NCBI GenBank assembly: GCA_033980235.1
Contig: CM067062.1
Location: forward strand, 13,225,991-13,289,990
From: Diadema setosum
Lineage: Eukaryota; Echinodermata; Echinoidea; Diadematoida; Diadematidae
Length of the DNA stretch: 64,000 nucleotides
Direction: 5' to 3'
Shown one piece after another: positions 22,620 to 33,419 of this stretch (within the stretch, counting starts at the first letter, position 1; each line of letters starts with the position of its first letter). A program made the translations under genes and the position numbers. The notes beneath the pieces are model-generated. The model did no database searches and had not been told where the DNA came from. It saw nothing but the letters and a program-made list of their open reading frames with translations.

Positions 22620-22633
22620 TATATATATTTATA

Positions 22634-22718
<85 letters not shown>
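22620..22718. repeat. (TA)n microsatellite, right side of the Tc1-type element
   Basis: TA run with a few C and TT interruptions. Mirror of 20614-20700. Confidence 0.95.
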
Positions 22719-22721
<3 letters not shown>

Positions 22722-22970
22722 CATTTGCTTCATTTCCAACAAAGACATTTCCAAAAAACAAAAATATGATGACAATAACATACTATTATTAAAATAGACA
22801 CAACATTGTAGGCCAAAAGAGAGAAACTACAGTGTACAATGAACTGAAGAACAATTATGTATGATCAGTGTAGCTTTTATGAGGAATGGCAAGAGGTCGT
22901 ATTTTCCAGACAATTCATTAATCTGTCGGTTTGTTTCTTTATTTTAGGTCTCGGTAAAATTCACACCCAT

Positions 22971-23129
22971 GTGAAGTTGGCTACTTATTCAGTTACTTAT
23001 TCAGTTCCTTATTCGGAGTGTGAAGTTAGCTCCTTATTCAGCTCCTTATTCGGAATGTGAAGTTGGCTACTTATTCAGTTACTTATTCAGTTCCTTATTC
23101 GGAATGTGAAGTTGGCTCCTTATTCACCT
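22971..23129. repeat. Short tandem repeat, GAAGTTGGCT(C/A)CTTATTC type
   Basis: Units of about 68 and 17 bp: GAAGTTGGCTACTTATTCAG and TTCCTTATTCGGAATGT recur four and three times with small changes. It lies directly left of the giant palindrome. Confidence 0.85.
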
Positions 23130-23460
23130 GCAATGTACAATCAGTTTGTCGATGGTAATTTATACAAATAAAACGTTAGACGGTCCCGGTGGCGATTTTT
23201 TTTTCCGTAACCCTAACGCGTCGAAATTGCCAATTGTGTCACTTGAGCAAAGACTATCGGTGCACAAGTTGGTTTTTGTACGCATGTGCGTGGACTTGGC
23301 ATGACTTGGGCAGTTAGGCGTTGAGTTTGTACTGTATATACACAGTACCATAGGCATGGTCGTCTGCTAACTACAGAATCAAATTACAATGTGGGAATGG
23401 GACGCCGTTCTTCAAACAGAAACATAACAACGGGTTTATGGGTATATGGGTATGTGATGC

Positions 23461-23507
<47 letters not shown>
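23461..23507. repeat. (GT)n microsatellite in left palindrome arm
   Basis: GT run. Its mirror is the (CA)n run at 33378-33413; the two have different lengths. Confidence 0.95.
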
Positions 23508-23648
23508 GTTTCCACTTCACATGTCATCGGCATCGCGTTCGCCTTTGCCTTAGGTGGTATTTCTGTGGTTTTGTTCGCCGTCTGCTGACACTTTTCCTGT
23601 GTCTCGCAAGACTTGCGTTTCTAGGATGCATGCAAACTCGACGTTGTC

Positions 23649-23762
23649 ATCAATATCTTGCAAAAAGTAAATTGGAAATCTAATTGAAGCTTGGAATAAA
23701 TTATAATCAATATCTTGCAAAAAAGTAAATTGGAAATCTAATTGAAGCTTGGAATAAATTAT
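23649..23762. repeat. ~57-bp tandem duplication in left palindrome arm
   Basis: The unit from ATCAATATCTTGCAAAAAGT to GCTTGGAATAAATTATA occurs twice (from 23649 and 23706). The right arm has only one copy near 32715-32765, so this duplication happened after the inverted duplication, or one copy was lost. Confidence 0.85.
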
Positions 23763-24340
23763 AATCAGAGTATTATATTTAGGCCAACAGCTGCAGCGAT
23801 ATGCTATTGTTATTAACATTGATCATGTTTATTAAGCCCCACAAAATCAGATTCGACGTGGGCATTGGGTCTTGGGTAACATGGATGAACTACTGGGTTA
23901 ATTTGGGTTTATCCTCCAACTTCACGATGATTCAGAAAGGCGTAGTATAGGCTCCTTTTTAGTTCAGGTTCATGTATATCAAGATATATGATTACATTCT
24001 CATTAATAATATAACATCCAAGATGAAGATGGGGGAGGGAAGAGAAACTGTGGGGGGGGGGGAGCTATAGTAATCATCGATTTTGATCGATAATCTCTCT
24101 ATAAATAGTTTAATTTAATCAGCTTTAAAAGGGCATTTTGGATCGGCCAAAAATCAAAAGATGTGCTATTTCCAACAAATTCTATTCATTTTTCCAGTCC
24201 ATACATATACAAAATTGTTCTAGTATCACGGTTTGAATTGCTCTATCAATAATTTTTTGATTTTCACTTTATCATTGCCAACCCTATAGTCCTTCTTATC
24301 ACGTACCATCGTCATTTCTACCACCACGACCATCATTGAA

Positions 24341-24892
24341 GGAAACCAAAACCCAAAAAGAAATGTGGATTGAGTGAAAGCAGCAACATGAGTATACACA
24401 TCACTGAAAGTTTAAGGAAAAGCGGGCAATCGATGCAAAAGTTATAAATTTTTAACGTTTTGATGTTGGAACCACTGGCTGCATGACGTCATGTGTGGGC
24501 AGCAACATAAAGAAAATATAAAGAAAACAAACATGTTTTCACTCTTCTTGAGTATAAATGGAAGAGCATTTGATTAACCACTTTCAGAAAGTATAGGGGG
24601 AATGATTACTACCCTCAACATAAATTATGTCAGTATCAATTAAGTTGAGGGAATGTGTAATTTTATTGATTTTTTTTGTGTGGAATTCTCTTCATATTTT
24701 CTTTACATTGCTGTCCACTAAAGACGTCATGGTCTCTAGTAGTCTCTTTATTAAGTGATTACATCACCAAAATATAAAAACGAATAACTTTTGATTGTCC
24801 GATTTTTCCTCAAACTTTCACTGATACTACTGCTAATGTTGCTCCGTTCACTCAATCCATACTGTTCTTTGGGTTTTGGTTTCCTTTCCCAG
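24341..24892. mobile_element. Long-TIR MITE (AAGGAAACCAAAACCC family), left-arm copy
   Basis: Ends are inverted: AAGGAAACCAAAACCCAAA at the left and TTTGGGTTTTGGTTTCCTT at the right, with inverted similarity continuing for about 200 bases on each side. No coding capacity. The same element sits at the mirrored place in the other arm, so it predates the inverted duplication. A diverged relative lies at 19484-19998. Confidence 0.85.
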
Positions 24893-25383
24893 GTAAAAAG
24901 AAAAAAAAAAAACAGTAGAAACCAGTAGAAACCAGTAAGCATTTTTAACTGGTCGTTACTGGTTTTAGCTGGTCTTAACTGGCCTTAACTGGTTTCAACT
25001 GGTTCCAGTTGAAACCAGCAAGGTAACTCCAACTTTCCAGTCACAAAATGAGCAATTCTAATTGAAACCAGTTGAAGACGTACTGGTACCAGTTGATACC
25101 AGTTTAAACATACTGGTACGAGTTTATACCAGTTGAAACCAGTAAAAGTCTACTGATGGCCAGTTGTAATACCAGTTCAAGTACATATCACTGTACCAGT
25201 TGGTAACAGTTTCTGTCGGTTGAAGTTTTACTGCATGGTACTAGTTGATACCAGTTCAAGTGTCATTTTGTACCATGCAGTTGATACCAAATGAAGGCTA
25301 CTGGTCTATGATAAGTTGATACGAGTTGAAGTTCCTAGTTGATACCAGTTCAAGTCTCAATGTGTACAACGGTACCACTTGAT
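24893..25383. mobile_element. ACTGGT/ACCAGT word-rich insertion, left arm only
   Basis: About 490 bp composed almost wholly of ACTGGT and ACCAGT words, including the perfect hairpin CTGGTTTCAACTGG (24989-25002) and CCAGTTGAAACCAG (25005-25018). The other arm passes directly from the MITE end to ATATCAACC, which defines the empty site. No clear target duplication. Confidence 0.75.
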
Positions 25384-25757
25384 ATATCAACCAATCATCA
25401 CTACCATCATTGCTGTTATTAGATTACCATGCACGACCATAAACACCATTACTATCATTTCACAACTGGATATCATCTTATCATCATCACCACGATTATC
25501 ACTCGTATTACCATCGTATACTTATCACCACAAGCAATAAATCTTCCACCACTATCAATGCTTTTTTTTTTCATGTCATCAATCCATCAACAACAACTTC
25601 ACGAAATCTCTTTCAAAGTTTTCCAGCATCTTTATCATTATCCTCAGTCTAAATAAGCATTGCGACTGGCAATATATTCCTATACTCGATCCCTCCCTCC
25701 AATGCCCGAGCACATGGCCTAGCACCTTTTATTGAATTGATGAAGAGAAACGATTGA

Positions 25758-25813
25758 ATAGTTAAACACTGATTTGTTTGTTTGTTTGTTTGCTTGTTTG
25801 TTTGTTTGTTTGT
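25758..25813. repeat. (TTTG)n microsatellite
   Basis: TTTG units with one TTGC. The mirror is a (CAAA)n run at 31170-31215. Confidence 0.95.
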
Positions 25814-25824
25814 ACGAATACTAG

Positions 25825-26423
25825 CTGATTTATTCAAAAGTCTTAAATGGACGACACGACGTTTTGAGTTCAGTCGCGTTATCATAATATGCGTCCATAA
25901 CTTAGCACCTTCGCACCTTCAGGTGCACTTGATGTACATGAACATCATAAAAGGCTAATAGACAGTGGAAATCTACGTGTGCCAAGATTTCGCTCTGATT
26001 GTCACAAGTGCAGCCCAATCGTATCCTCTGAACTTGAATGGAACAGGCTAGATCATTCAATTAGATCAGCTTCTTCCATATATTCATTTAAGAGATTGTT
26101 TAAGCAAAGTTGTTATTTGTAAGTAACACACGAAATTTATTCTGGGCTAGCTTATCATTCCTGTATCATAGCATTTTAATTTATATTTCGGCATTCTGGT
26201 GAACTCTTGCTGTGGCATGTACTTGTTTATGTTACTTTGCAATGTACAGTATATGCTGGTATGTATCTACACTGTGATTATGTCATCTTCTGTATTATAC
26301 GTTTTGCTATTTAATGTACATTCATCATTCAGGGCTCCATGGAAGACCACTATTTATTGGTGAATTTGCTACCCTGACAAAAGATTAGAAATAGATAAAT
26401 AAATAGATAAAATAAATAAATAA
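25825..26423 (+). mobile_element. 5'-truncated LINE insertion, left arm only
   Basis: Flanked by the target duplication ACTAG (25820-25824 and 26424-26428). It ends in an (AAATA)n-type tail (AAATAGATAAAATAAATAAA). The mirrored place in the right arm has a single uninterrupted ACTAG (CACTAGCCGC read in reverse). Truncation, tail and target duplication are the hallmarks of LINE retrotransposition. It carries the 3' end of the RT open frame. Confidence 0.85.
25910..26122 (+). pseudogene. C-terminal fragment of a LINE ORF2 (reverse transcriptase protein)
   Basis: Seventy codons in frame, then a TAA at 26120-26122, read RLIDSGNLRVPRFRSD, then SSELEWNRLDHSIRSAS and SIYSFKRLFKQ. The pattern R-x-x-R-(F)-x-x-x ... 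WN-x-L-x-x-x-I-R-x-A-x-S-x-x-x-F-K-x-x-L is the usual C-terminus of jockey/CR1-type non-LTR RT proteins. The RT catalytic domain was never included (5' truncation). Confidence 0.7.
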
Positions 26424-27089
26424 ACTAGCCGCATTCACACGTACAAAATAGCTGGTTACCGAGCGCGCTCCAAAATTCGAGTTCTTGTTATACTCGCAAC
26501 TTTTTATAAATTTCGTGATCGATATATTATAGAAACAAACACCTGGCTTTAACTAGTATCAGATTCCCAGGTGGGTTCATGACTTTAAATGTGTATAAAT
26601 CATTTGTTGTCGACTGACACCCAAAAAGGGAAGCCATGCGTGATTTGTTGTCTCGAAGTCGTACAGTATCGTACACATAAAAAGTGATGAGATATTAGAG
26701 CTGTGATAGAAGTTTACCAGTATGAAGTTTATCAATATCAGCATAACCATAATGTCTACTATGTGTGAGAGAGAGAGAAAAAAAAAATCCAACACACAGT
26801 TCCAATTCTCAATCAAACACATTTGTAGAAGAGATTTGAAACAATCGTTTTGTAATGTGTTATGTGGCACAAAATAATTGTACTTATTTTTAATAATAGT
26901 AATTGATAACCAAATGAAAATCAATTTGCCAGATATTAGATCTTTTCATTAAGTTGGAGCAACGAGCATCAGTTCAGAGTCACAGAGGCTACTTACAAGT
27001 TTTTATAAAATGCATTCATAGGAAACTGATAACTACAAGGTTGAACGATGATAGCACACATTATGATGGTTACAGTTCTTTATTGAGAA

Positions 27090-27600
27090 GGTGAGTATTC
27101 CGAAGGTTCGTTATTCCGAAGATTCGTTATTCCGAAGGTTCTTTATTCCGAAGATTCGTTATTCCGAAGGTTCGTTAATCCGAAAATAAAACAAAGCTCG
27201 TTATTCCGAAGGTTCGTTACGGACCCTATTTCTTTGTCGGATCAACGAACCTCCGGAATAACGAACCCTATATTTTTTTCGGATGAACGAACCTTCAGAA
27301 TAACGAACCTGCGGAATAGCGCCACAAATGTTCGGATTAACATAGGCCTACCGTTTTTGATTTTAGGATTTTAGGAACCTTCGGTATAACAAATATCCGA
27401 AACACACAAATCCCCTATACCTACAGGTTTGTTAACCCGAAAATCAAGGAAGGTTCGTTAATCCGGACATTTGTGACGTTATTCCGAAGGTTGGTTAGTC
27501 CGAATATAAAATAGGGTTTGCTATTCCAAAGGCTCGTTTATTCGAAAATGAAATAGGGTTCGTTATTCCGGAGGTTCGTTAATCCAAAAATCAAACAGGG
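27090..27600. repeat. TTCCGAA/TTCGTTA word array, left arm
   Basis: GGTTCGTTATTCCGAA-type units about 16-30 bp long repeat in tandem with gaps, with their reverse complement dominating 27240-27320. Matched by 29190-29825 in the other arm. This is the outermost of three word-rich layers around the palindrome centre. Confidence 0.85.
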
Positions 27601-27913
27601 TTCTGGAACGGGTCACAAGACTTTTTGAACGTTCTTAAAATGTTTTTAAACGTCCTAGAGGGCTTTCAAAAGTTATCTGAATGTCTATAACGTCCAAACG
27701 TTTTTCTCTCGTCCTTAAAAATCATGTATAAAAAGGTTTTTAATTGTTATTTTAACGTTTATGAAACGTTTTTATAACGTCCAATTGAGACGTTTTAAAT
27801 ACGTCGAAAAACCTTCCAGAAAAATGACGTTCTGAAAACGTTTTGACAAAACGTCCAAATAACGAAACTTGGAACGTTTCAAGAACGTTTAGAAAACGTC
27901 CAAATGTTAGCTA
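27601..27913. repeat. AACGTTTT word array, left arm
   Basis: Starts with GAACGGGTCACAAGACTTTT and contains many AACGTTT/AAACGTT/ACGTCC words. Its mirror is 28868-29189, ending AAAAGTCTTATGACCCGTTC. The sharp switch of word at both edges suggests an element inserted in the TTCCGAA array. Confidence 0.8.
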
Positions 27914-28867
27914 GGAACCAGATTTGTATCATGGTTGTATCTTAAGGTGCTCACATGCACTTTATTAGACCTTAACCGGCCACGATCTAAAAATGACGTC
28001 GAATATCACGTCCATTTTCCTTGTTTAGTTTTCGTGAAAAAGGCGTCTTTCAGACATCTTTCTTGTTTTCTTTACCAATATACATCAAAAAGGCATGAAT
28101 TGACGTGAGATGACGTGCTCATGACGTTATTCTGAAGTACATCTTGTCTTTAGAATTGTGTTTTACACGTCATTAAGACGACTCTAATGACCACCAATGA
28201 CATCTTTGGGACAACTTCCATTTGAGCAAAAATACGACATATTCACGTCAGTTTGAAAAATACGACATATTCACGTCAGTTTGAAACGTTTATATGATGC
28301 AAGTATCTGCCTGTTGTTTTCGTTTATAAGACATTTAATTAGTAATTTACACGTCTTTACGACATCTTTGTATAACCAACCAGGCGTCAGAAAGACGTCA
28401 CAAATAATATGACGTCTTTTAGATGTCTTCAAACAACAATACGACTTTTTGGCGTCAGGTTGAGACGTCTAAATAGCGTCTGTTTTCTTTGCTTATTTAC
28501 GTCAAACAAACGACAATTATTATGCCTCTCTGAAGTCTAGATAATGAATTCTCTCTATGTCTTCCATTTGAGCAAAAAAAAAAAAAAAAAAATCGTATTT
28601 TTGACAGTTGACTGACGTGAAATTGTCGTCGTTCTGACGATAGTATAATGTGCCAAACTGATATAACTCTATAAAACTATCATTCGTAGGCCTTAATTAT
28701 ATGAAGTCACAAAGACGTCTCAAAACTGACGTAAATTTAACGTCACGTCCTTAATATGACGTGGTAAATAGGTTGCAAAGCAACGTAAATTTTATTTCAC
28801 TAATACGTCGTAAATATGATGTGGATAATACGTCACAAAACTGACTTGAATTTTACGTCTTTACCCA
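27914..28867. repeat. Centre of the giant palindrome, GACGT-word-rich spacer
   Basis: The ~955-bp centre is not itself an obvious inverted repeat but is dense in GACGT/ACGTC words (GACGTC, TGACGTGA, AGACGTCA). It begins after GTTAGCTAGG and ends at CCCAGCTAAC, an inverted pair, so it looks like another element inserted in the middle. A poly-A run lies at 28575-28592. Confidence 0.7.
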
Positions 28868-29189
28868 GCTAACAAAAAGACGTTTTCTAAACGTTCTTGA
28901 AACATTCCAAGTTCGTTATTTGGACGTTTTGTCAAAACTGCGTGTCAAAACTTTTTCAGAACGTCTTCTTGTGGAAGGTTTTCGACGCATTTAAAACGTT
29001 TCAATTGGACGTTATAAATACTTCTTTTAAACGTTAAAATAACATTAAAAAACCTGTCTAAATTTTTAGGACCGACAGAAAAACGTTTTGACGTTGTAGA
29101 CATCCAGAAAACTTTTGAAAACCCTCTACAACGTTTAAAAAAAGTTTAAACAACGTTCAAAAAGTCTTATGACCCGTTCCAGGACCCTG

Positions 29190-29825
29190 TTTGATTTTTG
29201 GATTAACGAACCTTCGGAATAACGAACCCTATTTCATTTTCGAATAAACGAGCCTTCGGAATAGCGAACCTTATTTTATTTTCGGACTAACGAACCTTCG
29301 GAATAACCTCACAAATGTCCGGATTAACGAACCTTTCTTGATTTTCGGGTTGACAAACCTCTAGGTATATAGGGGATTTGTGTGTTTCGGATATTCGTTA
29401 TTCCGAAGGTTCGTTAATCCGAAAATCAAAAAAGGTATGTTAATCCGAATATTTGTGACGTTATTCCGCAGGTTAGTTATTCCGAAGGTTCGTTTATCCG
29501 AAAAAACTAGGGTTCGCTTTCCGAAGGCTCGTTCATTCGAAAATAAAATACGGTTCGTTATTTCGAAGTTTCGCTAATCCGAAAATAAAACAGGGTTCGT
29601 TATTCCGAAGGTTCGTTGATCCGACAATGAAATAGGGTCCGTAACGAACCTTCGGAATAAAGAGCTTTGTTTCATTTTCGGATTAACGAACCTTTGAAAA
29701 ACGAAACTTCGGAATAGCGAACCTTCGAAATAAAGAACCTTCGGAATAACGAATCTTCGGAATAACGAACCTTCGGAATAAAGAATCTTCTGAATAAAGA
29801 ACCTTGTAAATAACGAACTGTAACC
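29190..29825. repeat. TTCCGAA/TTCGTTA word array, right arm
   Basis: Inverted copy of 27090-27600, slightly longer because of extra units (AATAAAGAACCTTCGG-type) near its outer edge. The 121-codon minus-strand frame (29574-29939), rich in FRRFV repeats, is the array read as protein and is not a gene. Confidence 0.85.
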
Positions 29826-30086
29826 ATAATAATGGGTGCTATCATTGCTCAAACTTGTACTTATCAGTTTCCTATGAATGTATTTCATAAAAACTCGAAA
29901 GTAGCCCCTGTGACTCTGAACTGATGCTGGTTGCGCCAACTTAATGAAAAGATCTTAAATTTGGCTAATATCTGGCAAATTGATTTTCATTTAGTTATCG
30001 ATTACCATTTTTAAAAATAAGGGAAATAATTTTGTGCCAAATAACACATTATAAAACGATCGTTTCAAATCTCTTCTACAAATGTG

Positions 30087-30774
30087 ACCGTGCACCAATC
30101 CTCAAAACGAACATAAAGTCGCACACACTGATTTTGCGTGAGGACTGAAAATAAGTAAAATGGGTCAACCTAGCCGAACTTGACTTTTTCATATTTTCTG
30201 AAAGAGCGGGTCTTCTTTTACATTATGCTAAAATTTGGTATCATAAAACGGGCTGGAAAATGTATTTTTTTAGCAGTTTATCTCGAACATTTTTGGTAGA
30301 ATAGTGTGATTAGGTGTGTCTTTAGAATCCCTTTTTCATTTATGAAAAACCTTGTCCATACTCTTCACTTTCAACTCTAATAACTTTTGAAAAGGTAGTG
30401 CTACTGCTTTGAAAGTTGGCATTAATTATGGACAGAATGTGTTAATGAGGCATGCTTAATTTCAGTGTAATCTGATAATCCCTTCATTGTTGTTACTCTG
30501 GTGGTTTACTTCCTGTTTTTTGTCCCATTCATCGCACAGCCAGACGGTTTGGTAAAGATTAAGCGCTTGAATAGACACTGCACTTCAGCGCTTCTTTTCT
30601 CAGTTCACGCTTTTCCTGAGTTTGTGCTTTCTTTCCAATATTTAGATAGGTTAGGAGAGTCCATTTGATTTGAGTTATACATCATTTTAAAGCTTAAAGT
30701 CTGCTCTTTCAGAATATGGTCTTAACTACAAATTCATGTCTGGCGACTTTTTGTTTGTTTTGAGGTGCAGAGTC
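30087..30774. mobile_element. 688-bp DNA transposon remnant with 8-9 bp target duplication, right arm only
   Basis: Flanking direct repeats ACAAATGTG lie at 30078-30086 and 30775-30783. Ends are inverted: GACCGTGCACC then CTCAAAACGAAC, against GACTCTGCACCTCAAAACAA. The left arm at 26812-26845 preserves the empty site with a single ACAAATGTG. A 9-bp duplication points to a Mutator-like element; if the first G belongs to the element, the duplication is 8 bp and hAT is possible. No coding frame. Confidence 0.85.
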
Positions 30775-31576
30775 ACAAATGTGTTTTACTTGAGAATCGG
30801 AGCTGGTGGGTTGGATTTTTTTTTCTCTCTCTCACATACTCTAGACATAATATGGTTATGCTGATATTGATAAACTTCATACTGGTAAACTTCTATCACA
30901 GCTCTAATATCTCATCACTCTTTGTGTACGATACTGCACGACTTCGAGACAACAAATCACGCATGGCTTCCCTTTTTTGGGTGTCAGTCGACAACAAATG
31001 GTTTATACACATTTAAAGTCATGAACCCATCTGATACCAGTTAAAGCCAGGTGTTTGTTTCTAATTTATCGATCATGAAGTTTATAAAAAGTTGCGCCCA
31101 CAAGAACTCGAGTCTTGGAGCGCGCTCGGTAACAAGCTATTGTGTACGTGTGAATGCGGCTAGTGTTCTTACAAACAAACAAAAAACAAACAAACAAACA
31201 CACAAACAAACAAAAATCAGTGTTTTAATATTCAATCGTTTCTCTTCATCAATTCAATTAAGGGTGCTAGGCCATGTGGGCATTGGAGGAAGGGATCGAG
31301 TAGGAATATATTGCCAGTCGCAATGCTTATTTAGACTGAGGATAATGATGATGATGCTGAAGTTGTTGTTGATGGATTGATGACATGAAAAAAAGTATGA
31401 TAGTGGCGGAAGATATATTGCTTGTGGTGATATGTATACGATGGTAATACGAGTGATAATCGTGGTGATGATGATAAGATGATATCCAGTTGTGAAATGA
31501 TAGTAATGATGTTTATGGTCGTGCATGGTAATTTAATAAAAGCAATGATGGTATAAGTGATGATTGGTTGATATTA

Positions 31577-32131
31577 AAGGAAACCAAAACCCAAAGAACA
31601 ATATAGATTGCGTGAACGCAGCAATATTAGCGTTACACATCAGTGAAAGTTTGAGGAAAAATCGGACAATCGATGCAAAAGTTATTCTTTTTTATATTTT
31701 TGGTGTTGTAATCACTGAAAAAAGAGATTACTAGAGACCATGACGTCTTTAGTGGACAACAATGTAAGGAAAATATAAAGAGAATTCCACACAAAAACAA
31801 AATCAACAAAATTACACATTCCCTCAACTTAGTTGATACTGACATAATCTATGTTAAGGGTAGTAATCATTCCCCCTACTTTCTGAAAGTGGTTAATCAA
31901 ATGCTCTTCCATTACTCAAGAAAAGTGAAAACATGTTTGTTTTCTTTTATTTTCTCTATGTTGTTGCCCACACGTGATGTCATGCAGCCAGTGGTTCAAA
32001 CATCAAAACGTTAAATATTCATAACTTTTCAATCGATTGCCCGATTTTCCTTAAACTTTCAGTGATGTGTTCTACTAATGTGGCTGCTTTCACTCAATCC
32101 ATAATTCTTTTTGGGTTTTGGTTTCCTTCAG
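31577..32131. mobile_element. Long-TIR MITE (AAGGAAACCAAAACCC family), right-arm copy
   Basis: Mirror copy of 24341-24892 inside the right arm, with the same inverted ends AAAGGAAACCAAAACCC and GGGTTTTGGTTTCCTT. Confidence 0.85.
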
Positions 32132-32796
32132 GCTTCAATGATGGTCGTGGTGGTAGAAATGACGATGGTACGTGATGAGAAGGACTCGATAGGGTTGGCA
32201 ATGATAAAGTGAACATCAAAAAATTATTGATAGAGCAATTCAAACCGTGATACTAGAGCAATTTTGTACATGTATGGACTGGGAAATGAATTGATTTTGT
32301 TGGAAATAGCACATCTTTTGATTTTTAAATGCCGATTCAAAATGCCTTTGTAAAGCTGATTAAATTAAAATATTTATAGAGAGATTTTTTCGATCAAAAT
32401 CGATGATTACTAGCTCTATCCCAGTTTCTCTTCCCTCCCCCATCTTCATATTGGATGTTATTCCATGAGAATGTAATCACATATCTTGATTACATGAACC
32501 TGAACTATAGGCCTAAGGAGCCTATACTACGCCTTTCTGAATCATCGTGAAGTTGGAGGATAAACCCAAATTAACGCAGTAGTTCATCCATGTTACCCAA
32601 GACCCAATGCCCACTTCGAATCTGATTTTGTGGGGGTTAATAAACATGATCAATGTTGATAACAATAGCAATCGCTGCAGCTGTAGACCTAAATATATAA
32701 TACGTTGACTGTAATTTATTCCAAGCTTCAATATAGATTTCCAATTTACTTTTTGCAAGATATTGATGACGACGTCGAGTTTGCATGCATCCTAGT

Positions 32797-33266
32797 TGGG
32801 CTCACACCTGTACAAATAAAATGGAATGTCCCAGACCCCTGCACAAATTCGTACCAAAGATACCAAAATAAATGTAGAAAAAAAATAATTCAAAATCAAT
32901 GATGTAGTTTGGCAAAAACTGAATAGCTGTAAATATTGAGTATGAATTCTTCTACAAACTACATTCTGGTTGGAAGATGAAAGCTTTTCTGATTGAATTT
33001 GAGGGGACTTTATTTCATTGGCTGCATGTACAGAAAAGAGGTGATTTTTTGAGTGAAGAGAACTCGTAGTTCGGCTTTGCGGACCCTTGGACAGAATATG
33101 AGCCGAAGAACTCACCTGGGAAATTTGATGGATGAAAGGGTATATCTCACTTATCCAGGCTAGTGAAGATGAAACATCTCATTTTTCCAGCTATTTTACA
33201 GAATTTTTTTGAAATTTGAATTTTAACACACGCCTCTAAGGGGAATTATTTACCCGCGTGAGCCCA
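32797..33266. mobile_element. 470-bp inverted-repeat insertion, right arm only
   Basis: Ends TGGGCTCACACC and GGTGAGCCCA-like (CGCGTGAGCCCA) are inverted. The left arm is uninterrupted at the matching place (TTGCGTTTCTAGGATGCATG). The target duplication is short or absent (possibly TA or GT). The 107-codon minus-strand frame inside has no recognisable domain. Confidence 0.7.
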
Positions 33267-33375
33267 GTAACGCAAGTCTTGCGAGACACAGGAAAAGTGT
33301 CAGCAGACGGCGAACAAAACCACAGAAATACCACCTAAGGCAAAGGCGAACGCGATGCCCATGACATGTGAAGTG

Positions 33376-33419
<44 letters not shown>

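Larger units (their letters stand above)
20709..22620 (+). mobile_element. Internally deleted Tc1/mariner-type transposon carrying a Harbinger insertion
   Basis: Left end 20709-20815 and right end 22520-22620 are inverted copies, beginning ACACTGGACAGCAAAAGAAA and, read from the right, ACACTGGGCAGCAAAAGAAA. Both ends abut TA repeats, fitting the TA target of this superfamily. Between them lie transposase remnants (21138-21333) and, between the transposase end and the right terminus, a Harbinger-type element (21512-22512). Without that insertion the element would be about 0.9 kb, too short for a full transposase, so it is non-autonomous. Confidence 0.8.
23187..27913. repeat. Giant palindrome, left arm
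   Basis: The reverse complement of this arm reappears, in order, at 28868-33679. Outer boundary: CGGTCCCGGTGGCGATTTTT on the left against AAAAATCGCGTCCCGGTGTA on the right. Landmarks pair along the whole length: (GT)n 23461 with (CA)n 33378, GTCGTCTGCTAAC with GTTAGCAGACGAC, (TTTG)n near 25790 with (CAAA)n near 31190, GACTGACACCCAAAAA with TTTTTGGGTGTCAGTC. Two blocks, 24893-25383 and 25825-26423, are present only in this arm. Frames found here have mirror-image twins in the other arm and no recognisable product. Confidence 0.93.

Noticed and set aside
20520..22792. 66-188 codon frames rich in YIYIYI
   Set aside because: Translation of TA microsatellites; the flanking parts are transposon ends.
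29574..29939. 121-codon minus-strand frame with FRRFV repeats as a repeat protein
   Set aside because: It is the TTCCGAA word array read in frame; word spacing is irregular and the mirror array does not preserve the frame.
25429..31526. Paired His/Ile-rich frames (MHDHKHHYYHFTTGYH-type) as a duplicated gene
   Set aside because: They are mirror copies of a CAT/ATC-rich low-complexity stretch in the two palindrome arms and diverge by frameshift near their ends.
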